Assembly: GCA_005778355.1 (NCBI GenBank)
Contig: SXON01000017.1
Coordinates: forward strand, 1 to 64,000
From: Pseudomonadota bacterium
GTDB taxonomy: Bacteria; Myxococcota_A; UBA796; SXON01
Direction of reading: 5' to 3'
DNA length: 64,000 bases
Positions 32,950-41,004 of the stretch are shown here, one piece after another (the stretch's first letter is position 1; every line of letters starts with the position of its first letter). Below the pieces are notes generated by a model that was not told where the DNA came from, made no database searches, and saw nothing but the letters and a program-made list of their open reading frames with translations. The translations under genes and the position numbers were made by a program.

Positions 32950-33201
32950 ATGCCGATCGCCACCGCCCGGAGCCGAGAGCGCGTCGCCCGCAACTTCATC
33001 AAGAGCTATGGGCGCACCAAGTTTCGCCGTCTCCTCGAGGCCCTGGCCAACGCGGAGAGTGGCCAGACTCTCGCCGACGAGTTCGGCGTCAGCCGCGAGC
33101 GCATTCGCCAGTGGAAGAACACCTTTGGCACGGTCATCACCGTGTACCAGGTGCACCCCGAGGTGGAGCGACTGCTCCGCGAGCGTCGCATCGCGGTGTA
33201 G
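32950..33201 (+). CDS. Small helix-turn-helix DNA-binding protein
   Basis: 83 residues. TLADEFGVSRERIRQWKNTFG (about residues 39-59) is a helix-turn-helix with the recognition helix SRERIRQWK, much like sigma-70 region 4 or short Myxococcota regulators. The N-terminus is strongly basic (RSRERVARNF), suitable for DNA contact. The gene has the best promoter of the window and palindromic sites nearby, so it is probably a self-regulated regulator. Its stop lies directly against the stop of the opposing DUF885 gene. Confidence 0.75.
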   Translation: MPIATARSRERVARNFIKSYGRTKFRRLLEALANAESGQTLADEFGVSRERIRQWKNTFGTVITVYQVHPEVERLLRERRIAV

Positions 33202-34872
33202 CTAGGGTGGCGCGCTGCCGCTTTCCGCGGGTCGCGGCACGGGCTCCCCGAGGAGCTTCGCCCTGATCAGCGCCACTGGCACGAGTCCCTCGGCGAGCAG
33301 CGCGTCGTGGAAGGCCCTCTCGTCGTAGGCATTTCCGAGCGTGGCCCTGATGGCCTCGCGCAACTCGACGATCTGGGTCTTGCCCGCGAAGTAGCCCACC
33401 AGTTGCGTGGGCCAGTTGATGGCACGCAGGATGTCGGGGTCGGGCGTCGCGCCCTCGTGGCCCTGCTTCCACGCCGCCGCCTCAGCGAGCGTCCAGCGGC
33501 CCGACTCCACGTTCACGTCGTAGAAGACTCGACGGATCCGGCCCCGTTGCGAGCTGGCCACCGCCACGCGTGCCTCGCGGCTCCGGCCCATGCCGCCATG
33601 TTCGGCGAGCACCTCCTCGGCGTAGAGCGCCCAGCCCTCGATGAGAGGGCCGTCCGGCAAGAGCGTTCGAACGGGGTTGGCGTGGAGACGAGCGATCGAC
33701 AGTTGCAGGTGATGGCCGGGCCAGCCCTCGTGCGCCGCGTAGGTGCCCATGCCGTTGTCGCGGAAACCAAGCAGGTTGCGCACCACGTCGTCGCGGTGCT
33801 GCGGCGACCAGTCTGCGCGGGCGTGCTCCACGTTCCAGTAGCTCACGTCGTCGGGATGGTAGGCCGGGGGCGGGTTCATGCTGCCGCCGTCGCCGGTGAA
33901 GGGGATGAGCACATCCGGCGTGGCCCGGGTGCGCACGGGGCCGACGCCGGCAGGGATGCTCACGAAACCCCCGTCCCGCGTGGCCTGCCGGTGGGCTTCG
34001 CTCACCGCGTCGTAGAGCCGCTCCAGCCCAGCCTGGTCGAGCCCCGCCGCCAGACCGTCGGGGATCGGGACCGACGGGGCACCCGGGAAGTTTGCCGCTG
34101 CCGCGAGCGCTGCGTCGTTGTCGGCGAGGGCGACCTCGGCGCGTGCCACGAGCTCCGAAGGCGTGAACGGGAACAAGAGCGCGTGTTCGAAGCGCCAGGC
34201 GTAGTTTTCTGCGCCGATGACGTCGAACTCGCGACCCGGGACGAGGGTGCGCTGTCGGGCGATCCAGCTGTCGATGGCCTCGCGCTCGGTCGCGGTCAGG
34301 GCGAGCTGTCGAAGCGACCCCGCGAGCTCGATGCCGGTGGCGATGTCGCGCGCGGTCGGCGCCGTGCAGTACTGGTCGATCTCGCCGAGCATGCCGGGCA
34401 GTCGCTGGTGGATTCGTTCCATCAGGTCGGCGCGCTCGGGGGCGTAGGTGTGCATCGCGAGGAGCGTGTTCGCCACTGGCTCCAGCCACTGTCCCGGGCG
34501 TCGCGTGTGCACGCGCTCCACGGTCAGCTGCCGATCCAGGGTCTCGGCCCAGGCGACGAGCCACCGCACGTCGATCTGCTCGTCGACCGACAAGGCGTCC
34601 CAGGGCAAGAGGGCAAGGGCGTCGCGCGCGTCGTGCAGGGCGCGGAGTTGGGCGACGAGCCGACGCGGGCTGAAGGATGGCAGCGTGGTCGCGTCGTCGA
34701 AGAGCCCCGCGTTGGCCGCGAGGCTTGGATCGACCTCGAAAGCCACGCGGATGATCGCCCCCGCCGCATAGGGTAGGGGTGCCGGGCCCTGGAAGTGAAG
34801 TGAAGCGAGGCGAGGGCGGGCCGCGGCCGCCTCGACGTCGGCGCAGGCGAAGAGAGCGAGCATCCAGAGCAC
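33202..34872 (-). CDS. DUF885-family putative metallopeptidase lipoprotein
   Basis: 556 residues. The short N-terminal hydrophobic run ends with Leu-Phe-Ala-Cys (Cys10), a likely lipobox; GTG 34872 is used, ATG 34863 is the alternative. The zinc motif HEGWPGHH (381-388) and EGWALYAEE (412-420) are hallmarks of DUF885 (M32-like) proteins, members of which act on peptides or peptidoglycan-related substrates. Length fits the family. The mature protein is probably periplasmic or outer-membrane bound. The role in this organism is unknown. Convergent with the HTH gene, stops adjoining. Confidence 0.85.
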   Translation of the reverse strand: MLWMLALFACADVEAAAARPRLASLHFQGPAPLPYAAGAIIRVAFEVDPSLAANAGLFDDATTLPSFSPRRLVAQLRALHDARDALALLPWDALSVDEQIDVRWLVAWAETLDRQLTVERVHTRRPGQWLEPVANTLLAMHTYAPERADLMERIHQRLPGMLGEIDQYCTAPTARDIATGIELAGSLRQLALTATEREAIDSWIARQRTLVPGREFDVIGAENYAWRFEHALLFPFTPSELVARAEVALADNDAALAAAANFPGAPSVPIPDGLAAGLDQAGLERLYDAVSEAHRQATRDGGFVSIPAGVGPVRTRATPDVLIPFTGDGGSMNPPPAYHPDDVSYWNVEHARADWSPQHRDDVVRNLLGFRDNGMGTYAAHEGWPGHHLQLSIARLHANPVRTLLPDGPLIEGWALYAEEVLAEHGGMGRSREARVAVASSQRGRIRRVFYDVNVESGRWTLAEAAAWKQGHEGATPDPDILRAINWPTQLVGYFAGKTQIVELREAIRATLGNAYDERAFHDALLAEGLVPVALIRAKLLGEPVPRPAESGSAPP

Positions 34873-34932
34873 GCGTCAACGTCACCCGATCAAGAAGCGC
34901 GCGCGAGCGATCAGCGAGCGCCGCAAAAGTAA

Positions 34933-34954
34933 GGGCCGGCTCGCCAGCCGGCCC
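34933..34954. other. Perfect hairpin in the spacer before the thiolase gene
   Basis: GGGCCGGCT and AGCCGGCCC form a nine-base-pair stem around the loop CGCC. The downstream sequence is GGAGAAAAACC, with no T-tract on the plus strand. It lies 50 bases before the thiolase start and could be a 5' leader structure; it is too far from the DUF885 gene start to be its terminator. Confidence 0.45.
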
Positions 34955-35003
34955 GGAGAAAAACCAACAGCGCGTTAGAGCCCGCGCCTTTTCGGAGCCC
35001 CCC

Positions 35004-36263
35004 ATGTCCAGCCGTCGCGTCTTCCTCCTCGGTGGTGCCAACACCCAGTTCCTCGGCAAGGGGAATCCCGATTACATCTGGAAGAACCACCCGGACTTCG
35101 GCAAGCGCGAGAACCCCGGGCTGGAGGAGCTGCTCCGCAACGCGGTCAACGACACCTTCAGCACGCTGGGCGCGGACCCGGAGGCCGTCGAGCGTGGCTA
35201 CGTCGGCAACTTCGTCGGCGAGCTCTTCTGCCAGCAAGGCCACCTCGGCGCGGCGCTCGCGGGCAGCCACCCGGCCCTCGTGAACAAACCCATGACCCGC
35301 ACCGAGGGCGCCTGCGCCTCTGGTGGGCTCGCGCTCGCCTGCGCGGTCGACGCGATCAAGGCCGGTTGCGACGTGGTGATGGCAGCCGGTGTGGAGGTGC
35401 AAACGAACGAGAGCGCGCGCGTGGGCGCCGACTACCTCGCTCGCGCCTCGCACTACCGTCGCCAGCGCGGCATCGACGACTTCACCTTCCCGGCGCTCTT
35501 CGGCCGTCGCACCAAGATGTACCGGGAGGCCTTTGGCGTGACCGAGGAAGAGATCGGCCACGTGGCGGTCAAGGCCTACGGCAACGCCAACAAGAACCCG
35601 CTGGCTCACATGCGCGCTCGCCGCATGGACCTCGACACCGCCGCGGCGGCGAGCGAGAAGAATCCCACGTTCCTCCAGAACGCCGAGTACGCGCCCTACA
35701 TCAAGATGAGCGACTGCTCGCAGGTGAGCGATGGCGCCTCCGCCGCCATCATCGTGAGCGCGGAAGGACTCCGCCGGCTCGGCAAGTCCGAGGCCGACGC
35801 GATCGAGATCCTCGCCATCGGTCACAGCACCGCCTCGCTCTACGACGACGGCGACCTCACGCAGCTCTGGACCACGCGCAACGCGGCGGGAAAGTGCTAC
35901 GCCGCGGCCGGCATCGGCGCGGGCGACGTGCAGGTGGCCGAGGTGCATGACTGCTTCACCGTCACCGAGCTCTTGATGTACGAGGCGCTCGGCTTCTGCG
36001 CGCCGGGCGAGGGTGGCAAGCTGGCCGCGAGCGGCGCCACGGGCATCGGTGGACGGATCCCGGTCAACACCGGCGGTGGGCTCATTGGTTTCGGTCACCC
36101 GGTCGGGGCCACCGGCGTGAAACAGGCCATCGAGGTCTGGCGCCAGATGAAGGGCAAGTGCGGCGACTACCAGGTGAAGTCGCTGCCCCAGTTAGGCCTG
36201 ACCGCCAACATGGGCGGCGACGACCGCACGGTGCTCGTGACCGCCTACCGCAACGCGGGCTGA
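35004..36263 (+). CDS. Thiolase / acetyl-CoA acetyltransferase family (SCP-x-like)
   Basis: 419 residues from ATG 35004 (GGAG eight bases upstream); an upstream in-frame start would add a basic tail with no match. Thiolase features are TRTEGACASGGLA with the active-site Cys104, EVHDCF with His315, and GFGHPVGATG with His355. The canonical second Cys motif (CxGGGxG) is replaced by NMGGDD near the end, as in SCP-x-type thiolases. It likely cleaves or condenses acyl-CoAs, with an uncertain substrate. Followed without gap by the membrane-protein gene. Confidence 0.87.
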   Translation: MSSRRVFLLGGANTQFLGKGNPDYIWKNHPDFGKRENPGLEELLRNAVNDTFSTLGADPEAVERGYVGNFVGELFCQQGHLGAALAGSHPALVNKPMTRTEGACASGGLALACAVDAIKAGCDVVMAAGVEVQTNESARVGADYLARASHYRRQRGIDDFTFPALFGRRTKMYREAFGVTEEEIGHVAVKAYGNANKNPLAHMRARRMDLDTAAAASEKNPTFLQNAEYAPYIKMSDCSQVSDGASAAIIVSAEGLRRLGKSEADAIEILAIGHSTASLYDDGDLTQLWTTRNAAGKCYAAAGIGAGDVQVAEVHDCFTVTELLMYEALGFCAPGEGGKLAASGATGIGGRIPVNTGGGLIGFGHPVGATGVKQAIEVWRQMKGKCGDYQVKSLPQLGLTANMGGDDRTVLVTAYRNAG

Positions 36264-36767
36264 GTGCGTGCGCAGGGCGTGGTGACCGTCGTACTGGTGG
36301 CCGCGCTCGGGGGCGGCCTGGCGCTGTGGATCACGACGGAGCCAGGGCCGCGCCCAAGGCCCGCAACATCGACATCCACATCGACATCCACATCGACATC
36401 CACATCGACATCCACATCGACATCGACATCGACATCGACATCGACATCGGCGTCGGCGGGGGACATCGACGGGGGACGGCGCTTCGTGGACGACCCCGCC
36501 TTCCGCGCCCGCCTCGAGGTGCACGCCAAGGTCGCGCTGCCGACCTGGGGCCTGCTCTTGCCGCAGATTGACGACGACACGCTTCGACACGACGCCGAAC
36601 GCATGGTCGAGCGCCTGTCGCGACCGGACGAGCCCGCCGAGGCGCTGGCCCGCGATGAGTACGACCTCACGCAGCGGCTCATCACGCACGGCGGCTGGGC
36701 GCGCAGCGAGCTTCGGTGGATCCAGGAGCTCAACAGCGGCGCCGCCATGGTCATCCAGGGCGGGTAG
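36264..36767 (+). CDS. Membrane-anchored protein with microsatellite-encoded Thr-Ser linker
   Basis: 167 residues from a GTG directly after the thiolase stop. A hydrophobic helix (about residues 5-24) is followed by Pro-rich bases and a Thr-Ser linker. The linker is encoded by 14 hexamers ACATCG/ACATCC (36366-36449), giving about 28 alternating Thr and Ser. A helical soluble domain follows with no family match. The repeat hexamer belongs to the same CATCGA family as the non-coding array at 20705. Copy number changes would only change linker length because the unit is six bases. Possibly a periplasmic-facing anchored protein. Confidence 0.6.
   Translation: MRAQGVVTVVLVAALGGGLALWITTEPGPRPRPATSTSTSTSTSTSTSTSTSTSTSTSTSTSASAGDIDGGRRFVDDPAFRARLEVHAKVALPTWGLLLPQIDDDTLRHDAERMVERLSRPDEPAEALARDEYDLTQRLITHGGWARSELRWIQELNSGAAMVIQGG
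36366..36449 (+). repeat. In-frame ACATC(G/C) hexamer array
   Basis: Fourteen tandem hexamers, ACATCG and ACATCC alternating at first and then only ACATCG, within the membrane-protein gene. Each unit adds one Thr and one Ser, so slippage keeps the frame. It shares its sequence with the array at 20705-20754. Confidence 0.85.
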
Positions 36768-36794
36768 GCGGCGCGCCCGGTTACTTTCGCGCCG

Positions 36795-37871
36795 ATGCCT
36801 CGCCCGAACGCCCTGCTCCTCACCCCGCTGTTCTTCCCTCTCGTCGCGAGCGCGGGCCCGAACGATACCGTCCCCGAGGGGCGGCGTGTCGCCATCGTGG
36901 TGGGTGTTTCCAGCTACGAGAAGCTCCCGGCCGAGCTCCAACTCGACACCCCGCGCACCGAGGCGGCTCGGGTGGCGGCCGCGCTCGAACAGTCCGCCGG
37001 CTACAACGAGGTGCGCCTCCTCACCGATGCCAGCGCCACCACCGGCAACATCCAGGCCATCCTCGCCGAGGAGTTGAGCAAGGAGGTGGTCTGGAAAGAC
37101 CTCTTCCTTTTCTACTTCGTGGGCCACGGGGTGGGCGGCGACTTTGGCGACCCGCGGCTATTGCTCTACGACAGCGATCCGGAGGCGCTCGACACCACCT
37201 CGCTCTCGGTGAAGGAGTTCGCCGCCAGCTTGCAGAAGTGGGTGCCAGCCAGCCGCTACGTCGTCGTGACCGACGCGGCGCACGACCAGTCGCTGAACGG
37301 CTTGGTCTTGCTGGGGCCAACGGGCAACGACTGGCCGGTGATCGGCCAGCAGAGCTTCATGATCTCCTCGGCCGCGCCCCGGCAGCCGGTGCAGGCGGGC
37401 GTGTTTTCCAAGGCCTTCATCGAGGGTCTGAGCGGCCAGGCCGACACCAACGGCGATGGCGTGATCACCGGGTCGGAGATCAACACCTTCTTGATCCTCG
37501 CGGTGCCCAACGCCACGGGCGGTCGCCAGCTGCCCACGGTGCAGTCGAAGTACGACCCCGGCATCGAGATCGTCGATCGGCGCAAGCCCGACGGAACCGT
37601 CGTGGAAGGCCCCAAGTTGCCCACGCACCGGGTCGACAAGGCGAAGTTCATCTTGCCCACGGGCACAAGCCAGAAGGTGCAGTGCCGCGAAACCCAGCCC
37701 TACGCCTGCGACCCCTCCTGCTACCTCTTCGACGTGCTCGCCGGCCCCTGCGCCGTCTGGGCCACGGTCGACGGCAAGGAGTACGAGGCCACGGTCGACG
37801 TGCTCACGCGCGGGCTCTACCGCTGCGAACTGAAAGACCAGTCGCTGGGGTGCGTGTCGCCGGCGCCGTGA
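36795..37871 (+). CDS. Caspase-fold (C14-like) secreted protein with missing catalytic Cys
   Basis: 358 residues. A signal peptide (ending near Ala-Ser-Ala) is followed by a caspase-like domain: VAIVVGVSSYEK, FYFVGHGVGG with His111 in the catalytic His-Gly position, and VVVTDAAHDQS at 157-166. In active caspases the last motif reads Asp-Ala-Cys-His; here Ala162 replaces Cys. The protein should therefore be proteolytically dead. An EF-hand-like loop, DTNGDGVITGSE (217-228), follows, typical of calcium-binding segments. The C-terminal ~100 residues are a beta-rich part with five Cys. Role unknown; a sensor or scaffold is possible. Confidence 0.7.
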   Translation: MPRPNALLLTPLFFPLVASAGPNDTVPEGRRVAIVVGVSSYEKLPAELQLDTPRTEAARVAAALEQSAGYNEVRLLTDASATTGNIQAILAEELSKEVVWKDLFLFYFVGHGVGGDFGDPRLLLYDSDPEALDTTSLSVKEFAASLQKWVPASRYVVVTDAAHDQSLNGLVLLGPTGNDWPVIGQQSFMISSAAPRQPVQAGVFSKAFIEGLSGQADTNGDGVITGSEINTFLILAVPNATGGRQLPTVQSKYDPGIEIVDRRKPDGTVVEGPKLPTHRVDKAKFILPTGTSQKVQCRETQPYACDPSCYLFDVLAGPCAVWATVDGKEYEATVDVLTRGLYRCELKDQSLGCVSPAP

Positions 37872-37880
37872 TCCGCCAGC

Positions 37881-40475
37881 TCAGTGCTCGTCGCCCGCGT
37901 CTTGCAGGTAGCCTAGGCTCTCCAGTGCCTCCTGGTCGCCCTCCGACACCGCGCCGCCGTCTTCGGGCGCGTCGATAGTGTCGGCGGGGATGAGCAGCCA
38001 GCCCTTCTCCACGGCGTAGCGGGTGTCGCCCGCGAGCCGCCCCGGGTTGAGCATCGTCGCCTTGTTGCCCGACATCGCCAGCGTGCCATCGGGGCAAGGG
38101 TCCGCCTCGCACTGGATCCACCAGGTGTGGGTGCGCGCCTTTTCGCCCGGCTCGAAGGTGACCGTCCTGCGGTCGGCCGAGACGGTCACCTTGCCGATCT
38201 CGTCGGGCAGCACGGCAGGTCGTTCACCCCACTCGAGGTTGGCACGGATGCGCGCGTTCCACTCGGGGTCGAGGATGCCGGCGGCGGCGATCGGTGCCTT
38301 GAAGCTCGCCGTGGTGGTGGCGACAGTGGTCGGGATGCGCAGGCGCCAGCCTGGGCGCACCGGCACGCCGGTGGCCTGCGCCAGGAGTGCCCGGTAGTTC
38401 CCCACCAGCGACTTGTCGCCCATGCGGAACAAGTCGTTCGTCTCGCCGGGATCGGCGGCAAGGTCGAAGAACTCCTCGCGGCCGCTGGCGGTGTGGAGGA
38501 TGTACTTCTTGTCCTTGTAGACAACCCCCCAGCGATCACGTTCGTAGCGCATGTGGCCGAGGGGGAGGGGACGCTCCACGAGGGTCGTCTCGAGGGCGGC
38601 CTGCTCGGCCGCGCGCGCCTTGTCGACGAAGGGGCGCAACGAGACGCCATCGGTGGCGGGACGCTTCTCAGCAGCGACACCGAGGAAGTCGAGGACGGTC
38701 GGGACGATGTCGGCGAGCGACACCGGCTGGTTCACGCGGGGCGCGCCCTGCCAGCCCCCCGGGGGACGGATCGCGAGCTCGGTGTGAACCAGTTCCTGGA
38801 AGAGGCTGTGGTTGTGCTCGAAGCCGTCGTGGTCCCAGAATTCCTCGCCGTGGTCGGTGTGCAGGACGGTGAGCGTTTGCCCGGGCATCTTCTCGACGGC
38901 AGCGAGGAGTCGCGACACCTGGTGTGCGGTGTAGGCCACCTCCGCGTCGTAGGCGTTGCGGATCCACGCCTTGCCCGAGTCGCCGAGGTCGCGCTCTTTC
39001 ATGATGCTGAGGATCTGCCAGCGATTGAACTTCGCGGGGATGCCCTTGGGACGTTCCTTGCCCTCCTGGAACTTGTCGGCCCAGCCGAGGGGCGCGTTGT
39101 AGAAGGTGTGCGGATCCATGAAGTGCACGAACAAGAAGGCGTCTTCCTCGTCGTGGTTGCTCAACCAGGCGAGTGCGCGTGCCACCTCGTCCTCGCCGCG
39201 GGCGCCATTCTCGTACTCCCAGTGATCCATGCCGCGCGCGAAGCCAAAGCGCGGAACGAGGTGCACGTTGCCGACGACACCGGCGGTGGCCAGCCCCTCG
39301 GCGTGGAGGATCTCGGCCAGCCGAGGCGAGCTCTTGGCTTCCTTGGGCCAGCGCCCGGTGAAGGCGGTGAGGAACGAGGGCTTGGTGCGCGGCGCGGGCG
39401 AGTAGGCGCGGTCGAACTGCACCGACTGCGCCAGCCACTGGTCGAGCTCGGGCGACGTGGCTCGCCCGTAGCCGTTCGCGCCCAGCGCGTCCCAGCGAAG
39501 GGTATCGATGCCCACCACGAGCACCCGCCGCGGCGGTGCGGCCTCGGCATCGACGAGCGTCGGCGTCGTCACTGCCACGTAGTCGCCGGTCGCATCGCCG
39601 CCGGGGTCGGTGCTGAAGCGAAGGGTGGCGGTGCCCGGGGCCTCCCGATCCAGCCTGACCTCGACGGTCTGGTGCTTCTTGGCGGGATCAACCTTGCCTG
39701 ACCAGACTTCCTTGCCGTCCACCTCGATCTTGAGCGTGGCGCCGTTTCCGCTCGCCTGTCCGGACACGGGGTCTTCGAGGAGGCCATGGCCGAACTTCAG
39801 GATGCCCTTCCTGGGCAACTCGACGCTGAAGGAGGCCGAGGCGGGCGCGGGGAGGTATAGCGCCGGTCGCGACACGCGCTCGACCATGTAGGTGGTGGTC
39901 GCGAACTCAGCGGGGGTCAGGCCCGAGCCAGCGAGCTGGCGTTTCTTCACGGCGGCGGCGAGCTCGTCGACGACTACCTCGGCCGGCTTGGCGAGTTCGT
40001 TCGGGTTGCTCTTGCTGACAATCACCACGCTGCCGTGGTCGACGTACCATGTCGCGACGCTAGCCTTCGTGGGCGCGGAGATCGTGGTGTTGAAGGGCAC
40101 GTCCTCCCCTTCGACCACGAGCCGCGCGCCCATGGGGGCGTAGTTCGGCCGCGGCATGTTGGTGGCGAAGGGAAGGGGGGTGGTGTAGGCACGCATGCCG
40201 CCTCGGCGTTCACCCTCGTCTTTCCAGGGGCCTGAGAGGATGAATCGCCCGGCCTCGGCAGCGGCCGCGCCATCGGGGAAGATGAGGTTGGCTTCCGCGA
40301 GGTGATCGAGGGCCCGCCAACGGAGGGCCTTGTTCCCGGTCTCGAGGTTCACCGTCGGCTGCTCGGCGGGCGCTGTCGGCGGCGTGACCACCTCAGGCAC
40401 CAGCGAGGCGGCTACTTGCGAGGGCGTTTCTTCTTTCTGGCCGCAGGCCAGCATCGCGAGGACGAGCGTGATCAT
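37881..40475 (-). CDS. Sulfatase/alkaline-phosphatase-superfamily lipoprotein
   Basis: 864 residues. Lipobox Met-Leu-Ala-Cys (Cys11). An N-terminal ~300 residue region has no recognised family and is followed by the sulfatase-like domain. VVGIDTLRWD supplies the metal Asp324, APRTKPSF places Thr364 at the nucleophile position (Thr rather than Cys/Ser, so no formylglycine). HFMDPH (451-456) and HTDHGEEFWDHDGFEHNH (539-556) supply the remaining metal ligands. A Thr nucleophile is typical of phosphoethanolamine or phosphoglycerol transferases and phosphodiesterases, so the substrate is probably a phosphoester or lipid headgroup rather than a sulfate. Inference from motifs. Confidence 0.8.
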   Translation of the reverse strand: MITLVLAMLACGQKEETPSQVAASLVPEVVTPPTAPAEQPTVNLETGNKALRWRALDHLAEANLIFPDGAAAAEAGRFILSGPWKDEGERRGGMRAYTTPLPFATNMPRPNYAPMGARLVVEGEDVPFNTTISAPTKASVATWYVDHGSVVIVSKSNPNELAKPAEVVVDELAAAVKKRQLAGSGLTPAEFATTTYMVERVSRPALYLPAPASASFSVELPRKGILKFGHGLLEDPVSGQASGNGATLKIEVDGKEVWSGKVDPAKKHQTVEVRLDREAPGTATLRFSTDPGGDATGDYVAVTTPTLVDAEAAPPRRVLVVGIDTLRWDALGANGYGRATSPELDQWLAQSVQFDRAYSPAPRTKPSFLTAFTGRWPKEAKSSPRLAEILHAEGLATAGVVGNVHLVPRFGFARGMDHWEYENGARGEDEVARALAWLSNHDEEDAFLFVHFMDPHTFYNAPLGWADKFQEGKERPKGIPAKFNRWQILSIMKERDLGDSGKAWIRNAYDAEVAYTAHQVSRLLAAVEKMPGQTLTVLHTDHGEEFWDHDGFEHNHSLFQELVHTELAIRPPGGWQGAPRVNQPVSLADIVPTVLDFLGVAAEKRPATDGVSLRPFVDKARAAEQAALETTLVERPLPLGHMRYERDRWGVVYKDKKYILHTASGREEFFDLAADPGETNDLFRMGDKSLVGNYRALLAQATGVPVRPGWRLRIPTTVATTTASFKAPIAAAGILDPEWNARIRANLEWGERPAVLPDEIGKVTVSADRRTVTFEPGEKARTHTWWIQCEADPCPDGTLAMSGNKATMLNPGRLAGDTRYAVEKGWLLIPADTIDAPEDGGAVSEGDQEALESLGYLQDAGDEH

Positions 40476-40521
40476 GGCGCGCGGGTGCTAACCCGCCCCC
40501 CCGCGCGATAACTCCGCCCGC

Positions 40522-40998
40522 ATGGACACCACCCTCGAGACCACGCTTGCCACTTACGTCTACTTGCTCCACCGCGCCGGCATCGACGCGCCCTCGCTGG
40601 CGGCCGCGCTCGGCGCCATCGACGGCGGCGACGAGTCTGCGGTCAGCACGCTCGTGGCCGGGATGCGCCAGGGCGCCGGCCCGGAACACACACTCAACAA
40701 CCTGTTCGGCCTCGATCGGCTGATCCGGGTCGAGTACGCCGAGGACCGCGCGGGGCGTGTCGCTGCCCTGCGACGCGCGTTGTTCGGGGTCAGCCTCCCC
40801 TTCCTCGCGCGGATCGTGCATCGTGACGATGGCAAGCTCGTGGACCGCTGGGTGATCGTGGAAAGCTTCGCCACCACGGTGAAGCTGCTCGACCCGAACC
40901 CCTGGGACGACAAGGAGGAGGAGCACGAGCTACCCCTGGTCGACTTCCTCGTTCGCTGGGAACTGTCGGGGGCCGAGGTTACCGGCGTACGCGGCTAG
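40522..40998 (+). CDS. Uncharacterised protein
   Basis: 158 residues, ATG 40522, 46 bases from the divergent sulfatase gene. No signal peptide. An N-terminal helical part and a second half with alternating hydrophobic strands (LLDPNPWDDKEEEHELPLVDFL). No family recognised. It stops six bases before the epimerase TTG, so the two are probably co-transcribed. Confidence 0.5.
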   Translation: MDTTLETTLATYVYLLHRAGIDAPSLAAALGAIDGGDESAVSTLVAGMRQGAGPEHTLNNLFGLDRLIRVEYAEDRAGRVAALRRALFGVSLPFLARIVHRDDGKLVDRWVIVESFATTVKLLDPNPWDDKEEEHELPLVDFLVRWELSGAEVTGVRG

Positions 40999-41004
40999 AT
41001 CGCC

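Noticed and set aside
32890..32950. Sequence GACTCAAAATC with nearby GGTCAAACCC looks like a tRNA-Leu anticodon and T-loop.
   Set aside because: No acceptor stem, no proper D arm, an eight-base loop on the anticodon stem, and the sequence lies in the leader of the HTH gene.
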